Below are positions 8,291 to 17,508 of a stretch of DNA of 64,000 bases, piece after piece. Within the stretch, counting starts at the first letter, position 1. Every line of letters begins with the position of its first letter. Below the pieces are notes generated by a model. That model saw nothing but the letters and a program-made list of their open reading frames with translations. It had not been told where the DNA came from and did no database searches. Origin of the DNA: Gammaproteobacteria bacterium (lineage in GTDB: Bacteria > Pseudomonadota > Gammaproteobacteria > Arenicellales > JAJDZL01); NCBI GenBank assembly GCA_022823625.1, contig JAJEHQ010000003.1, forward strand, positions 1 to 64,000, read 5' to 3'. The translations under genes and the position numbers were made by a program.

Positions 8291-8425
8291 ATGGCGCTGG
8301 TGAGCGATATTTTAGAAAAATTCGGGGAATCGCCCTGCAAGGCTTTGTGTGAGGGCCTAGTCGAGCGTTTGTTTGAACGCTTGGGCATTTCCGACCGATA
8401 TTGTCGCCGAAAATCTGCTGCTTAG
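8291..8425 (+). pseudogene. Short ORF (44 codons), probable fragment of a mobile-element protein
   Basis: ATG 8291 reads MALVSDILEKFGESPCKALC and continues EGLVERLFERLGISDRY before a stop at 8423. The composition looks like genuine helical protein, unlike its other frames, but it is too short to be a full transposase and I recognise no family. It lies just upstream of the group II intron remnant, inside IS debris. I treat it as the surviving N-terminal piece of a decayed gene. Confidence 0.3.
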
Positions 8426-8668
8426 TCTCCAGTCAATTTTTTTTACATCAAGCACTGCATGATGTTTGAATCCTTCCATATGAGTGATGCAAAAAACAAT
8501 TCGACCGTCTACATCGGCCAAATGACAACCTGGGCGATTGTCACAAGGCTTACAGTTGGTTGTCCGACGTTTATTTCGGAACTGTTGTAGTCGGCTGGGC
8601 AGAAATTGTCGTCGTCGCTGGCTTTCACTTCGCCTCAACAAGCGTTGACATCCTAGCCCGCATTTTTC

Positions 8669-9185
8669 GTGTGCCGTGGAAAGGCGCTTTTCTCTGGTGG
8701 GTGCGAATCCCACCCAACAACTGTCGCTCCGGTTGGTAGCGGCTAGAGCGAATCATGGAGGTAAAACATGGTTTGAAGCACATTAGTTTAACGGGTCGTT
8801 TTAGACGATTCAGCGAACATACGGGCTGGAACGCGAGTGAACGTTGAGCAGGCCTCGAGACGAAGCAATGCGGAAGCCGATTCCTCGTTATTGGGAAGAA
8901 GGCCGATGGCGCATTGGGAAGCGAGCGACAAGTGCACCGATGTGTTTCCGCCGGGGTAATGACGCTGGCACGTATGGAGGATGAGAGAAGTGGCAACACG
9001 GGAAGCCCTGGCAATGGTGCGGTACACTAAACTGGTAATCAGCGAGGATGGGACTGGGTTGTCAGGGTAGCGGATAGGTTCGTAATACCGAAGATGCGGA
9101 GTAATGTCTGCGGAGGAAAACAGCCTCAGGCATGGAAGGATACGCAAAGATGGAAGAATGCGGGAGTGGCTTTGCCTATAACCTC
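8669..9185 (+). mobile_element. Group II intron remnant (5' ribozyme region, no reverse transcriptase)
   Basis: The plus strand begins GTGTGCCGTGGAAAGGCGC and continues with GGTGGGTGCGAATCCCACC, a stem typical of domain I in bacterial group II introns. Other intron-like landmarks follow: GGTTCGTAATACCGAAGATG, then GGAGTAATGTCTGCGGAGGA and AAGGATACGCAAAGATGGAA. These resemble the region just upstream of intron-encoded reverse transcriptases. No reverse-transcriptase frame follows and I cannot find a convincing domain V, so only the 5' part survives. The minus-strand ORFs over it (8625-9014, 8788-9189) are shadows. Confidence 0.6.
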
Positions 9186-9403
9186 GCATTAAGTGTGGAA
9201 TATTCGGAACGTATCACTATGTGAAAGTCAAGGAGCCGAATTTTATTTGGGTCGGTGATGTCGGGGCGTAATCAGGCTTGACATCGCACTGACATTGTTG
9301 CACAGATAGGATAGTCGATGTACCAAGACTACTTTTTTGCGGTTAATTTCCGGTTCCATCTTCTGTACTTGTTTCAGTGTTCTGTGTGCGAGATGCATGA
9401 TGC

Positions 9404-9563
9404 CGCTGGAGAGCTCGATGCCGGAAAACGGTACGCCGCGTTCGGTGAGCGGCTACTGGAAAAGGAGATCACGGCATGGAGTGAGGTACTGGCACATAGT
9501 GGAAACTTCCAGTAAACAGTTTCCCCCACTGTCCTAACTTAAACCGCGCCAGTAGTCGACTCA
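9404..9563 (+). repeat. Relict repeat copy C (inverted relative to A and B)
   Basis: Here the conserved tail is read on the plus strand: ERLLEKEITAWSEVLAHSGN and a stop. It is followed by CCCCCACTGTCCTAACTT and the end AGTAGTCGACTCA. It is the longest and best kept of the three copies; similarity to copy A extends at least 50 bp past the LLE motif. The segment borders the defence island on its left side. Confidence 0.6.
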
Positions 9564-9606
9564 ACCTGGTAAATAGTTGAATACGCCTCTGAACATGGTA
9601 TTAAGT

Positions 9607-10770
9607 TTAAGGTAAAACTTTGCTCAAGAACGCCTCGACATCCATTATAGGAATGTCATATTGACGCGCCTTTCGTGCCTTGCCCGAATGACTTGCCGGG
9701 TCAGCTGCTACGAGGACATCGCAATTACGCTTCGTCACACTTGTCACTGGTATCAGACGTGCAATTGTTGCTTTGTACTCAAGTTCCGATCTGGAAATTG
9801 TTGTTCCACCGACAAAGGCAGTGCCTGTAAAACAGACGTACATGCCTTCGTAAAGGTCGCTGTTCTCAGCTAAACCAGTGATTTCTGGAAACGGTTCTTT
9901 ATCTAATTCTAAGGCTTGTGCAATTTTCTCAATGTATGCGAACTCTGTCGGAGTCACGATTCCGTCTCGTTCGGCACATGCGATAATGGTTGCCAAGTGG
10001 AGTCTCTTCAGTTCAATCACATCTTCGTCAGTGAGCTTCAATTCCGCCTGGAGATTCCGCAAATATCGATGTTCGTCGCGATCGATTACAGCGTCATCCA
10101 AAACATAGTTCAGTGCGTAGCGATAGATTCCAGTGGGCTGGTTATTCCATGGAGACTCTGTATATGAAATGATTCGTTGAGATAGGGAAGGCAATTTGTT
10201 TGATACGTTTCGTCTTAGTGTGCGAGGATTTGGTTCTCCTTGAGGGACAATTGATGAAGGTTGCAAATCGCTTAAATCAATGACATTGTCGCGAACCAAT
10301 TGACCAAATATCTGAGCGGTTGCTCTTGCATCACCTAAAGCGCAATGCGCAAGATGGTTCACGTTGTATTCCTTGCACGCTAGTTCTAGTTTCAATCCAG
10401 TGTTTTTGTACGTACAAATTCCTTCACCGAATCTACCGTAGTTCCCGAGTCGCGAAAATTCGTTAGACAACATTTTTTTGTCAAACGACCAATTGTGAGC
10501 AACGGGTACTGCACCATCCAGACGATGGGCAACTACTGGAGCTATATCGGCAAAAGTTGGCGCTGATTCAACCATAGTCGCAGTAATTCCATGTACATGA
10601 GTGGCTGTAATATCACGCTCGGGATTAATGAGTGTGTCATACTCCTCGGCAGTTTTTAATGTTTCAGGGTCGAGAGTAATAAGAGCCATTTCAATAACTC
10701 GGTCTTGGTTGCCGAATCCTGTCGTTTCGACATCTACGACAACAAACTTGGTGTAGTTCAAGATTTTCAT
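9607..10770 (-). CDS. DnaQ-type 3'-5' exonuclease with C-terminal BRCT domain
   Basis: The track frame begins at a TTG (10812). I prefer the ATG at 10770 (MKILNYTKF), which has AAGAGA about 8 bases upstream. All DEDDh catalytic residues are visible in track numbering: D27 and E29 in VVVDVETTGF, D111 in HNWSFDKKM, H156 and D161 in HCALGDARA. A helical middle region follows. The C-terminus (about residues 320-400), MYVCFTGTAFVGG to the end, fits the BRCT domain seen in epsilon-like proteins and NAD-dependent ligases. It probably degrades DNA 3'-5' in repair or defence. It is divergent from herA-nurA. Confidence 0.8.
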   Translation of the reverse strand: MKILNYTKFVVVDVETTGFGNQDRVIEMALITLDPETLKTAEEYDTLINPERDITATHVHGITATMVESAPTFADIAPVVAHRLDGAVPVAHNWSFDKKMLSNEFSRLGNYGRFGEGICTYKNTGLKLELACKEYNVNHLAHCALGDARATAQIFGQLVRDNVIDLSDLQPSSIVPQGEPNPRTLRRNVSNKLPSLSQRIISYTESPWNNQPTGIYRYALNYVLDDAVIDRDEHRYLRNLQAELKLTDEDVIELKRLHLATIIACAERDGIVTPTEFAYIEKIAQALELDKEPFPEITGLAENSDLYEGMYVCFTGTAFVGGTTISRSELEYKATIARLIPVTSVTKRNCDVLVAADPASHSGKARKARQYDIPIMDVEAFLSKVLP

Positions 10771-11054
10771 ATCGACATTCTCTTGGAGATTGAAAAAATT
10801 GTCAAAACTCAATTATGATGCAAGAATTTGGATTATCTCCAGCAAGTGCATATAACCAAAGTAGGTAAAGTTCTACATATTCTCGCCAACCGTTGACTTG
10901 AGTGTTTTACATTAAAACATTCAGTAACCGAACTAATCTTGCATCCAATTTGTTCATTAATTTGAACGGGTTCGCGAACATAACACTTACCGGGTTCCGT
11001 AGTTAATGTTCATATTACAATGTGCGGAAATTTGTCGCTTAAGGATGATGACCA
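10771..11054. promoter_or_regulatory. Divergent promoter region between the exonuclease and herA
   Basis: About 280 bp of AT-rich sequence separates the two divergent start codons. It must hold the promoter of the herA-nurA-methyltransferase operon, and AAGGAT sits about 8 bases before the herA ATG. I could not single out a -35/-10 pair or an operator with confidence. Confidence 0.4.
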
Positions 11055-13199
11055 ATGTTGCTTGACAAAGAATTAGTGGATTACGAAGCAGTCAGTGCGG
11101 GAAAAGCAGGAAAAAAACTCGTTTCTTTCATCAAGGAAAAAGAGATTGTTGGTGACCTGCTTTCGTTGGATTACACTGAGGCGATAATACTTGTTCATGA
11201 CGCCATGCGCCAATCTGTTGGGGGGTTACCTCTGGGATGTTTTTTACTAGCTACCAGATTGGAAGTCAATGCCGCCCCCGACCCGGATGATGAAGACACC
11301 GCGCTGATATTGCTGCGTGTCGCAGGTCAAGCAACCCTACCCAATAGGGCAGATACCGAACAATGGCGGTTCGACGCTGCGCTTCGTTCCATTGATTCAG
11401 ATCAACAATGGGATGCCGAAAAGAATGCTGATCAATTTACATTGAATCTTTTGCGTCATGCGGGAATTCGATGCCGAGTGCTGGGAACGTTTCGCTATGT
11501 TCTATCGGTGGGGAAATGGAATCTGAACTTTGGTGCTGATATATCCAACTTTTATTCAGGGCAGGGAATGAAAGTGTTCAAACCGATGGGGGACGCTCTG
11601 AAAGAAATAGTCAACTTCACGAAACCAACGGGCAAAATGCACGAGCTGTCAGGATCAATGGAAACCATTGGAAATGTTCGCTATGCGTCAACTCAAATAT
11701 CGTTTGATCAATCTCAAGAAAATGTCCCAGTATCAATGGAACCGACTGATTTGCTGGCGCGAAGGACTGCGCTATTCGGAATGAGTCGTAGCGGGAAATC
11801 TAATACGATCAAAACGCTTGTGGAGTCGCTCTTTAAATTGAGGAAGTTCAACTCTGAGAAAGGCAGAATTGGACAGTTGATTTTTGATGTGAACGGAGAG
11901 TATTGCAACGACAATCCGCAAGACGAAGGATGCTTAAGAAATATCAGCGAAAGTGACGTAGTAACCTATGGTCTGTTTACTCATCCGCATGACCCGAGGA
12001 GGCGTTTAATCAAGATCAATTTCTTCGGAGAAGATGTATCTGATTGGAGTGATCAAGACAGCGTCAATTCAGCACTCAACATGATGCGCGCAGGAAAGTC
12101 TGTCATCGATGATCATTTGTCCGATGCCAATGCTCAGTATAAAAAGAATTTCAGAGCTACAAGTCTTGATACACCTGAATCGCTTGAGGCTAGAAATATA
12201 CAAACGCGATTTAGACGGACTGTTTGCGTCTATCGAGCGATACTTTATCTTGCTGGATTCAATCCGCCTACTCAACTACGCGAAGCTTGGATTAGTGGGC
12301 TGTTTAGCAGGGATTTTAGGGATGCGCTTGAACAATATGGAAAAAGTTACGCCGCTAGGACTCTCGCAAAAAGTTCTGCATCCTGGGATGACTTTAGCGG
12401 TGCGGTCAAAGATCTTCATGAGTTTATCTTAGGTGCTGGTAAAGCGAGTTATGAAAATTTCAATTCGCAATATAAACAAAGCCACAATGGTAAAGACTGG
12501 GCTGACGATACACTGCGTGGTTTGCTTTCAATTCTTGATTATGTTGGCGGTGTCAATTCAATACGAGAGGTGCGAAATCGACATGACCCAATTGTGCGAG
12601 ATGACTACGCAGAAAAAATCGTAGATGAACTCATAAACGGAAATCTTGTTATCGTGGATCAATCAATTGGGGCACCTGAGGAGGTTAAAATTACCTCCGA
12701 ACGTGTAATGGAGAAGTTGTTTAATCGACAAAAGGTTGCATTTACCAATCCTAAACGAAATGATCAAGGTGAAATTGTCAGAGATGGTTCTGGCAATATA
12801 GTACCTCCGCCAGACGTTATTGTCTATGCTGAGGAAGCGCACAACCTGCTTCCATCTAAAGATGCAGATCTAGGCTCGATCTGGGCGCGGTGTGCGAAGG
12901 AAGGATCAAAATTTCGTATTGGTCTTGTCTATTCAACTCAGGAACCCAGTTCTATCCTTTCAAACATTCTCAAAAATACGGATAACTGGTTTGTCGCTCA
13001 TTTGAACAATCAAGACGAAACTCGGGAGCTTCGAAAATATTACGATTTTGAATTATTTGTCGATCAGATTTTGAAGGTGCCTGACACCGGGTTCGTCCGA
13101 ATGCGGTGCCTTTCAAACCCGTTTATTGTACCGGTACAGATAAAAAAATTCGTCTGTGACAATTACACCGACTATCAACAAACAGACGAAAAATTTTGA
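11055..13199 (+). CDS. herA: HerA-type hexameric DNA translocase ATPase
   Basis: The 714-residue ATPase belongs to the HerA/FtsK (DUF87) class. The Walker A motif GMSRSGKSNT lies near residue 242. It is followed by IGQLIFDVNGEY, typical of HerA, and Walker B is VIVYAEEAHNLLP near residue 588. The region before the P-loop, with LLARRTALF just ahead of it, suits the HAS-barrel domain. HerA assembles with the nuclease NurA to translocate along and resect DNA ends. The stop overlaps the nurA start by one base (TGATG), implying coupled translation. In bacteria such pairs are frequently defence modules. Confidence 0.85.
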   Translation: MLLDKELVDYEAVSAGKAGKKLVSFIKEKEIVGDLLSLDYTEAIILVHDAMRQSVGGLPLGCFLLATRLEVNAAPDPDDEDTALILLRVAGQATLPNRADTEQWRFDAALRSIDSDQQWDAEKNADQFTLNLLRHAGIRCRVLGTFRYVLSVGKWNLNFGADISNFYSGQGMKVFKPMGDALKEIVNFTKPTGKMHELSGSMETIGNVRYASTQISFDQSQENVPVSMEPTDLLARRTALFGMSRSGKSNTIKTLVESLFKLRKFNSEKGRIGQLIFDVNGEYCNDNPQDEGCLRNISESDVVTYGLFTHPHDPRRRLIKINFFGEDVSDWSDQDSVNSALNMMRAGKSVIDDHLSDANAQYKKNFRATSLDTPESLEARNIQTRFRRTVCVYRAILYLAGFNPPTQLREAWISGLFSRDFRDALEQYGKSYAARTLAKSSASWDDFSGAVKDLHEFILGAGKASYENFNSQYKQSHNGKDWADDTLRGLLSILDYVGGVNSIREVRNRHDPIVRDDYAEKIVDELINGNLVIVDQSIGAPEEVKITSERVMEKLFNRQKVAFTNPKRNDQGEIVRDGSGNIVPPPDVIVYAEEAHNLLPSKDADLGSIWARCAKEGSKFRIGLVYSTQEPSSILSNILKNTDNWFVAHLNNQDETRELRKYYDFELFVDQILKVPDTGFVRMRCLSNPFIVPVQIKKFVCDNYTDYQQTDEKF

Positions 13200-14527
13200 T
13201 GCCATTTTTTAAAGAAACGGCGACAGGGGACAGTTTAATCTGGCTGCAGAATAGTCAGGTTCTTCGTGAGTTCGAGGAATCTATATTCGTAAAACCAATA
13301 GCAGCGCCGATTCAACCTCCTATGTTGCAAGTTGTTCGGTCTGATTGGCTTCCATCTCGTGTTATCGCCATTGATGGATCACATCTAACCCATCGAGTTA
13401 ACAATGGATTGCCAGGCGCGGAAGCCGGGTTGGTGATGATTTCTGTCGTCGTGATCAAACTTGAATTGCTCGGCAAACAATTACCAGGCACGATACTCAG
13501 TCCAGCATTTTTCAGAGACATGGAAAATGTACAGACTCTAGAGTCTGCGATGCCGGGAATCGGTGTGACTCGAGTCAATGTAGAAGATGACACACCAATT
13601 GATTTTTACAGGCAAAAAGTTTACGACACTCTATTGAGTTCTGTCGGTAAAGATCACGAAACGTTGCTGGATACCTTGCACGAAATCTGTGAAAATGACC
13701 AATTTATGCCGCGAATTTCTTGCCCAATAACTGACTGTGAGCGAGGCTATGAATATAGGCAGGGCGAATATTACTGTAGTTGCAGCAGAAAAGAAAAACT
13801 GTTCGAAACGGACGTGTTGAGGTTGCACGAATACTTTGACGATAACCGCACAAGTGTTGAGGCGATTAGCCGCTTGCGCTCCGTGCTTGAAGTTTTGATT
13901 TTGATAAATATTTTGAGATTTTTTGCTGAGCGCGCGCCAGACTATCTGAAGGACTGTGCGTTCGTTCTGGATGGACCTCTGGCTATTTTTGGAACGACAG
14001 CATCAATACTGAGACCTGTCAGGAAAGAGATTACGAGAATTTCAAAAATTGCGAGACAGCACAACGGCAAAGACATCGTGCTGTTTGGCATCGAAAAAAC
14101 TGGGAGGATGAAAGAGCATTGGGAGCAACTTGACTATGATGATGATCGAGGGCCGAGATCTCGCTTTCCAGACCAAACAGTTATTGTTCCGGATCATGCT
14201 TATATACAAGCAAACATTGCGCCATCCAATCTAAGTGGAAAACCATTTGGTCAGGATACTCATTTTGGTCGAGTTGTTCTCTATAAAACCTCAAGAGGAA
14301 AACAAATTGTGGTTTATACAGGGATGTTGAACGACATTTCATCTGATTTTCGATCAAATATGTCAGAATGCTATCCAAGGCTCGGTGACACTCTTAACGT
14401 GGTGGATAATTTGGCGACTTATATTTACGAAGATGGATTCTTGCCTCTAATTCGCGCACACGCTCATGCAGCTATCCCACTCAAAAGAGGCACAGACATA
14501 ATAAAAAGCTTGTTTGAAGACAAATGA
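13199..14527 (+). CDS. nurA: NurA-domain nuclease with an inserted Cys cluster
   Basis: The track starts at TTG 13196; the ATG at 13199 overlaps the herA stop and is preferred. The NurA fold is indicated by VIAIDGSHLTHR (first metal-binding Asp, near residue 59) and CAFVLDGPLAIFG (later Asp, near residue 259). NurA is a Mn-dependent 5'-3' nuclease working with HerA. An unusual insertion at about residues 175-200 has CPITDC and CSCSRK, a possible zinc site; I do not recall it from archaeal NurA. The last four bases overlap the methyltransferase start. Confidence 0.8.
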   Translation: MPFFKETATGDSLIWLQNSQVLREFEESIFVKPIAAPIQPPMLQVVRSDWLPSRVIAIDGSHLTHRVNNGLPGAEAGLVMISVVVIKLELLGKQLPGTILSPAFFRDMENVQTLESAMPGIGVTRVNVEDDTPIDFYRQKVYDTLLSSVGKDHETLLDTLHEICENDQFMPRISCPITDCERGYEYRQGEYYCSCSRKEKLFETDVLRLHEYFDDNRTSVEAISRLRSVLEVLILINILRFFAERAPDYLKDCAFVLDGPLAIFGTTASILRPVRKEITRISKIARQHNGKDIVLFGIEKTGRMKEHWEQLDYDDDRGPRSRFPDQTVIVPDHAYIQANIAPSNLSGKPFGQDTHFGRVVLYKTSRGKQIVVYTGMLNDISSDFRSNMSECYPRLGDTLNVVDNLATYIYEDGFLPLIRAHAHAAIPLKRGTDIIKSLFEDK

Positions 14528-15678
14528 ATCGACATCCGAGTAAGTTCGGAAATGCAACTGGTCGGTGGGCTGGATTCGGTCCGTATTACGCTATGTTCCC
14601 TGTCAAGTTCGCTAGTACGGTAATCGACTGTATGTCTTCTCCAGGCAGTCGGATTCTCGACCCATTTTGTGGACGCGGAACTGTCCCCTATATTGCTCAA
14701 ACAACTGGACGAGAGTCATTGGGAATTGACGTCAATCCGGTTGCCTGGGTATTTTCGAAAGTGAAAACTGATCCAGAGGTTGATGTTGACAAATTGCTGA
14801 ATAGGGTGCGAGAGGTGCAGAAAAATGTTTGCGGTGACGATAGTGTACCAGTCAATGAGTTTCAAGAGTGGGCGTGGAGCAGCGAAGTACTTGGATTCTT
14901 GAATGCAGCGCGACGGACTTTGGATTGGCGTTCCAACAGGACTGATCGAACATTAATGGGGTTTCTCCTGGTTAGTGTGCACGCCAGTAAGGGAGCAGGA
15001 CTGAGCAATCAAATGCAAAACTCCCGTTCTATGGGACCCGATTACGCGGTCAGGTGGTGGAAATCACGATCGCTTCGACCTCCTGAATATGATCCGGTAA
15101 CGCGAATAGGAGAAAAGATTGCGTGGCGTTACAAGCATGGGGTGGTTGGTTCAACTGACAATACCAAAATTGAACTTGGGGATTCCATGAAAATTCTTGA
15201 GCAACAAAATGGCGCACAATTTGATATGCTCTTTACATCCCCGCCGTATTGCAAGGTTACCGACTATCGTCAGGACAGCTGGATCAGGCTGTGGCTGCTG
15301 AATGAATCGGGGCCGTTACCGGATTGGAAAAAAGATCCACTCGTTCACAATTCCGAGTCCTATAAAGAGTTAATCAATTCTGTACTATCCATCGCTAAGC
15401 AGCGGTTGACGCCCAGAGCCATTGTTTGGATTAGAACGGACTCAAGAAAATATACAAAACAGGTAACCTTAGCAGCGGTTAGAAGAAATTGGCCAAAGAG
15501 GAAGTTGCTGATTCGACAAGATATTCCAAAAAATGGTACGCAAACCGATCACTACAAAAATGGTTCGTCATCTAAGCGACTAGGAGAAGTCGATATAGTA
15601 TTACCCGGCAATCGACAACTTCCATTCCAAGGATCAATTTGGGAAGAGCTAAAGATCGGCTATATACCTAACATCTGA
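14524..15678 (+). CDS. DNA amino-methyltransferase (N4-C or N6-A type)
   Basis: The 384-residue protein carries AdoMet motif I as ILDPFCGRGTVPYIA (about residues 44-58) with GIDVNP after it. Catalytic motif IV is DMLFTSPPY near residue 240. Motif I precedes motif IV with a long insert, which could be the target-recognition region. SPPY is compatible with either N4-cytosine or N6-adenine methylation. The start ATG overlaps nurA by 4 bp, so it is part of the herA-nurA operon. It may mark self DNA for a HerA-NurA restriction-like complex; this role is inferred from context. Confidence 0.8.
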   Translation: MNRHPSKFGNATGRWAGFGPYYAMFPVKFASTVIDCMSSPGSRILDPFCGRGTVPYIAQTTGRESLGIDVNPVAWVFSKVKTDPEVDVDKLLNRVREVQKNVCGDDSVPVNEFQEWAWSSEVLGFLNAARRTLDWRSNRTDRTLMGFLLVSVHASKGAGLSNQMQNSRSMGPDYAVRWWKSRSLRPPEYDPVTRIGEKIAWRYKHGVVGSTDNTKIELGDSMKILEQQNGAQFDMLFTSPPYCKVTDYRQDSWIRLWLLNESGPLPDWKKDPLVHNSESYKELINSVLSIAKQRLTPRAIVWIRTDSRKYTKQVTLAAVRRNWPKRKLLIRQDIPKNGTQTDHYKNGSSSKRLGEVDIVLPGNRQLPFQGSIWEELKIGYIPNI

Positions 15679-16194
15679 TCGTAGGAGACATTCGTTGATT
15701 TTTGCCAATTTAAGCCTGCCGAAGTGTCGACTCATCAATCAGAACCTTCAGAACAGTGTTTTCCGGTAAGTTCGCTGTGCTTTCGAATACAACAATCGTT
15801 TGCGTGTCGATACGGTAGAAAAGTCTTCAAGAAAATTATTCTGTCTGTTACCCACTTCGATACTCTTAAATATTTCACGTGCAGGAATTTCGATGTCATA
15901 AATACAGGATCGACTCCCAGAATTCAGATTTATTGCCAGTGAAATTATTTGATTGTTTTTAAGCACTTTGCTGATGGCTTCTTATGGAAATAACACTGAG
16001 AATTGGCGTTGTCACTTCTTCCTTTGAGCTAACCTTCAACTCTCCAATATTGAATACGCTAGCCCAAATTCTTCCACCCTCAATAAACACTGGGACGATT
16101 ATCTTGCAATCCCGGCACAGGAAAAACTGGGCTTTGCGACACTTTTAGATTACATATTGTCATAACGCGTCTTGTCTAAACTAGGTTGGGATCC
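15679..16194. other. Intergenic stretch of about 515 bp upstream of zorA
   Basis: Two 72-codon ORFs (15724-15942 plus, 15748-15966 minus) overlap each other and show no family signature, so I call neither. The zorA promoter probably lies in the last 150 bp. Confidence 0.45.
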
Positions 16195-17508
16195 ATGGAT
16201 AGATTTCAAACAATAATTGATTCCTCTATCAGAGTATTTGACTCCGCATATACGGATGAGGTATCTCAATTCTTTGTCGAGATCATCATTTTGATATTGG
16301 GTATTGCAGTAGTTGCAAGAATATTTGCGTGTTTTAATCGATTGAAATTTTTCAGATTTCTTGCGAATTACTTGGGGTTTTTGGATAAATCCGCGCCTGC
16401 ACTATTGATGACCATTGGTGTGCTCGGAACATTCACCGGCATACTCCTAGGTTTATTAGATTTCAATGTCGAGAATATTGATGAAAGTGTGCCGGAACTG
16501 CTATCAGGATTGAACATTGCTTTTACCACAAGTATTTTTGGCATCGTTGCCGCGGTTAGCCTGAAACTCATCCAGACTGTTACACCCTCACCCGATAAAG
16601 GAGTGGTTGGTGTTACACCCGAAAAAATCCATACAACTTTGGAATCCATAAAAACAGCAATAGTTGATGGTGCGGAGCAAGAACGAACAGCTCTACAAGA
16701 ACTCCGAAAGTCTATATCCGCAGAGGACGATAGCAGCCTGCTTACCCAAGTTCAAAAACTTCGTATCGATCTAAAAGATGGTTTAGGTGAGTTAAAGCAG
16801 GAATTTTGGAATTTTGCTAAGACAATGGCAGAAAATAATTCCAAAGCACTCATTGAAGTCCTTGAGAGTGTTATACGGGATTTCAACACGCAATTGAATG
16901 AGCAATTTGGTGACAACTTTAAACAATTGAATGAAGCTGTTGCTGCTCTACTGACCTGGCAAGAAAATTATCGCAAGCATGTTGAAACCCTACAGGATGA
17001 ATTCACTAAAGTTCAGCAGGGTATATTGGCTTCGGAAGAGGCCATTCGAAATATTTCGTCACATACCGAATCAATTCCAGACACACTTCAGAAACTAGAA
17101 AAAATTGTCGATAACACCCATGAATCTATTGTAGATTTGAACGGACATCTGGATGCAGTATCTGGATTAAGGGATAAGGCGCTACAAGCATTTCCGACAA
17201 TTGACGAAAACTTGAAACAAATAACCGACGACTTAACAAACTCTATCAATGAAGTTGTCAGGAACACATCTGATGCACTTTCTAAACAACAAGAATCGAA
17301 CAATTCTTTATTTCATGCATTGGACAAAATTCCAAAAATGGTAGATGAGCGAATGACCGAATTTGACGAACGTGTGAAAAATGAACTAGAAAAGAATATT
17401 CAAGTATTGGCGAGTAATCTAGTTTCACTGTCGGAAAAATTTGTTGAAGACTACACTCCACTCACAAATAAGCTACGTGAAGTAGTTAGGATTGCGGAGA
17501 ACAAGTGA
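16195..17508 (+). CDS. zorA: Zorya ZorA: MotA/ExbB-like proton-channel protein with coiled-coil tail
   Basis: Three hydrophobic segments lie in the first ~130 residues: FVEIIILILGIAVVARIFAC, LLMTIGVLGTFTGILLGLLD, and TTSIFGIVAAVSLKLI. This arrangement is shared with MotA/TolQ/ExbB stators. About 300 residues of Gln/Glu/Lys-rich helix follow, expected to form the cytoplasmic tail. The ATG at 16195 is chosen over the track's TTG. ZorA with ZorB forms an ion-driven motor in Zorya anti-phage systems. The 1-bp overlap with zorB supports the pair. At about 437 residues it is shorter than the type I ZorA proteins I recall. Confidence 0.85.
   Translation: MDRFQTIIDSSIRVFDSAYTDEVSQFFVEIIILILGIAVVARIFACFNRLKFFRFLANYLGFLDKSAPALLMTIGVLGTFTGILLGLLDFNVENIDESVPELLSGLNIAFTTSIFGIVAAVSLKLIQTVTPSPDKGVVGVTPEKIHTTLESIKTAIVDGAEQERTALQELRKSISAEDDSSLLTQVQKLRIDLKDGLGELKQEFWNFAKTMAENNSKALIEVLESVIRDFNTQLNEQFGDNFKQLNEAVAALLTWQENYRKHVETLQDEFTKVQQGILASEEAIRNISSHTESIPDTLQKLEKIVDNTHESIVDLNGHLDAVSGLRDKALQAFPTIDENLKQITDDLTNSINEVVRNTSDALSKQQESNNSLFHALDKIPKMVDERMTEFDERVKNELEKNIQVLASNLVSLSEKFVEDYTPLTNKLREVVRIAENK

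Noticed and set aside
8625-9189. Two minus-strand ORFs (129 and 133 codons)
   Set aside because: They are antisense to the group II intron-like structure and show no family.
15748-15966. 72-codon minus-strand ORF upstream of zorA
   Set aside because: Overlaps another ORF of equal size on the plus strand; neither has a signature.
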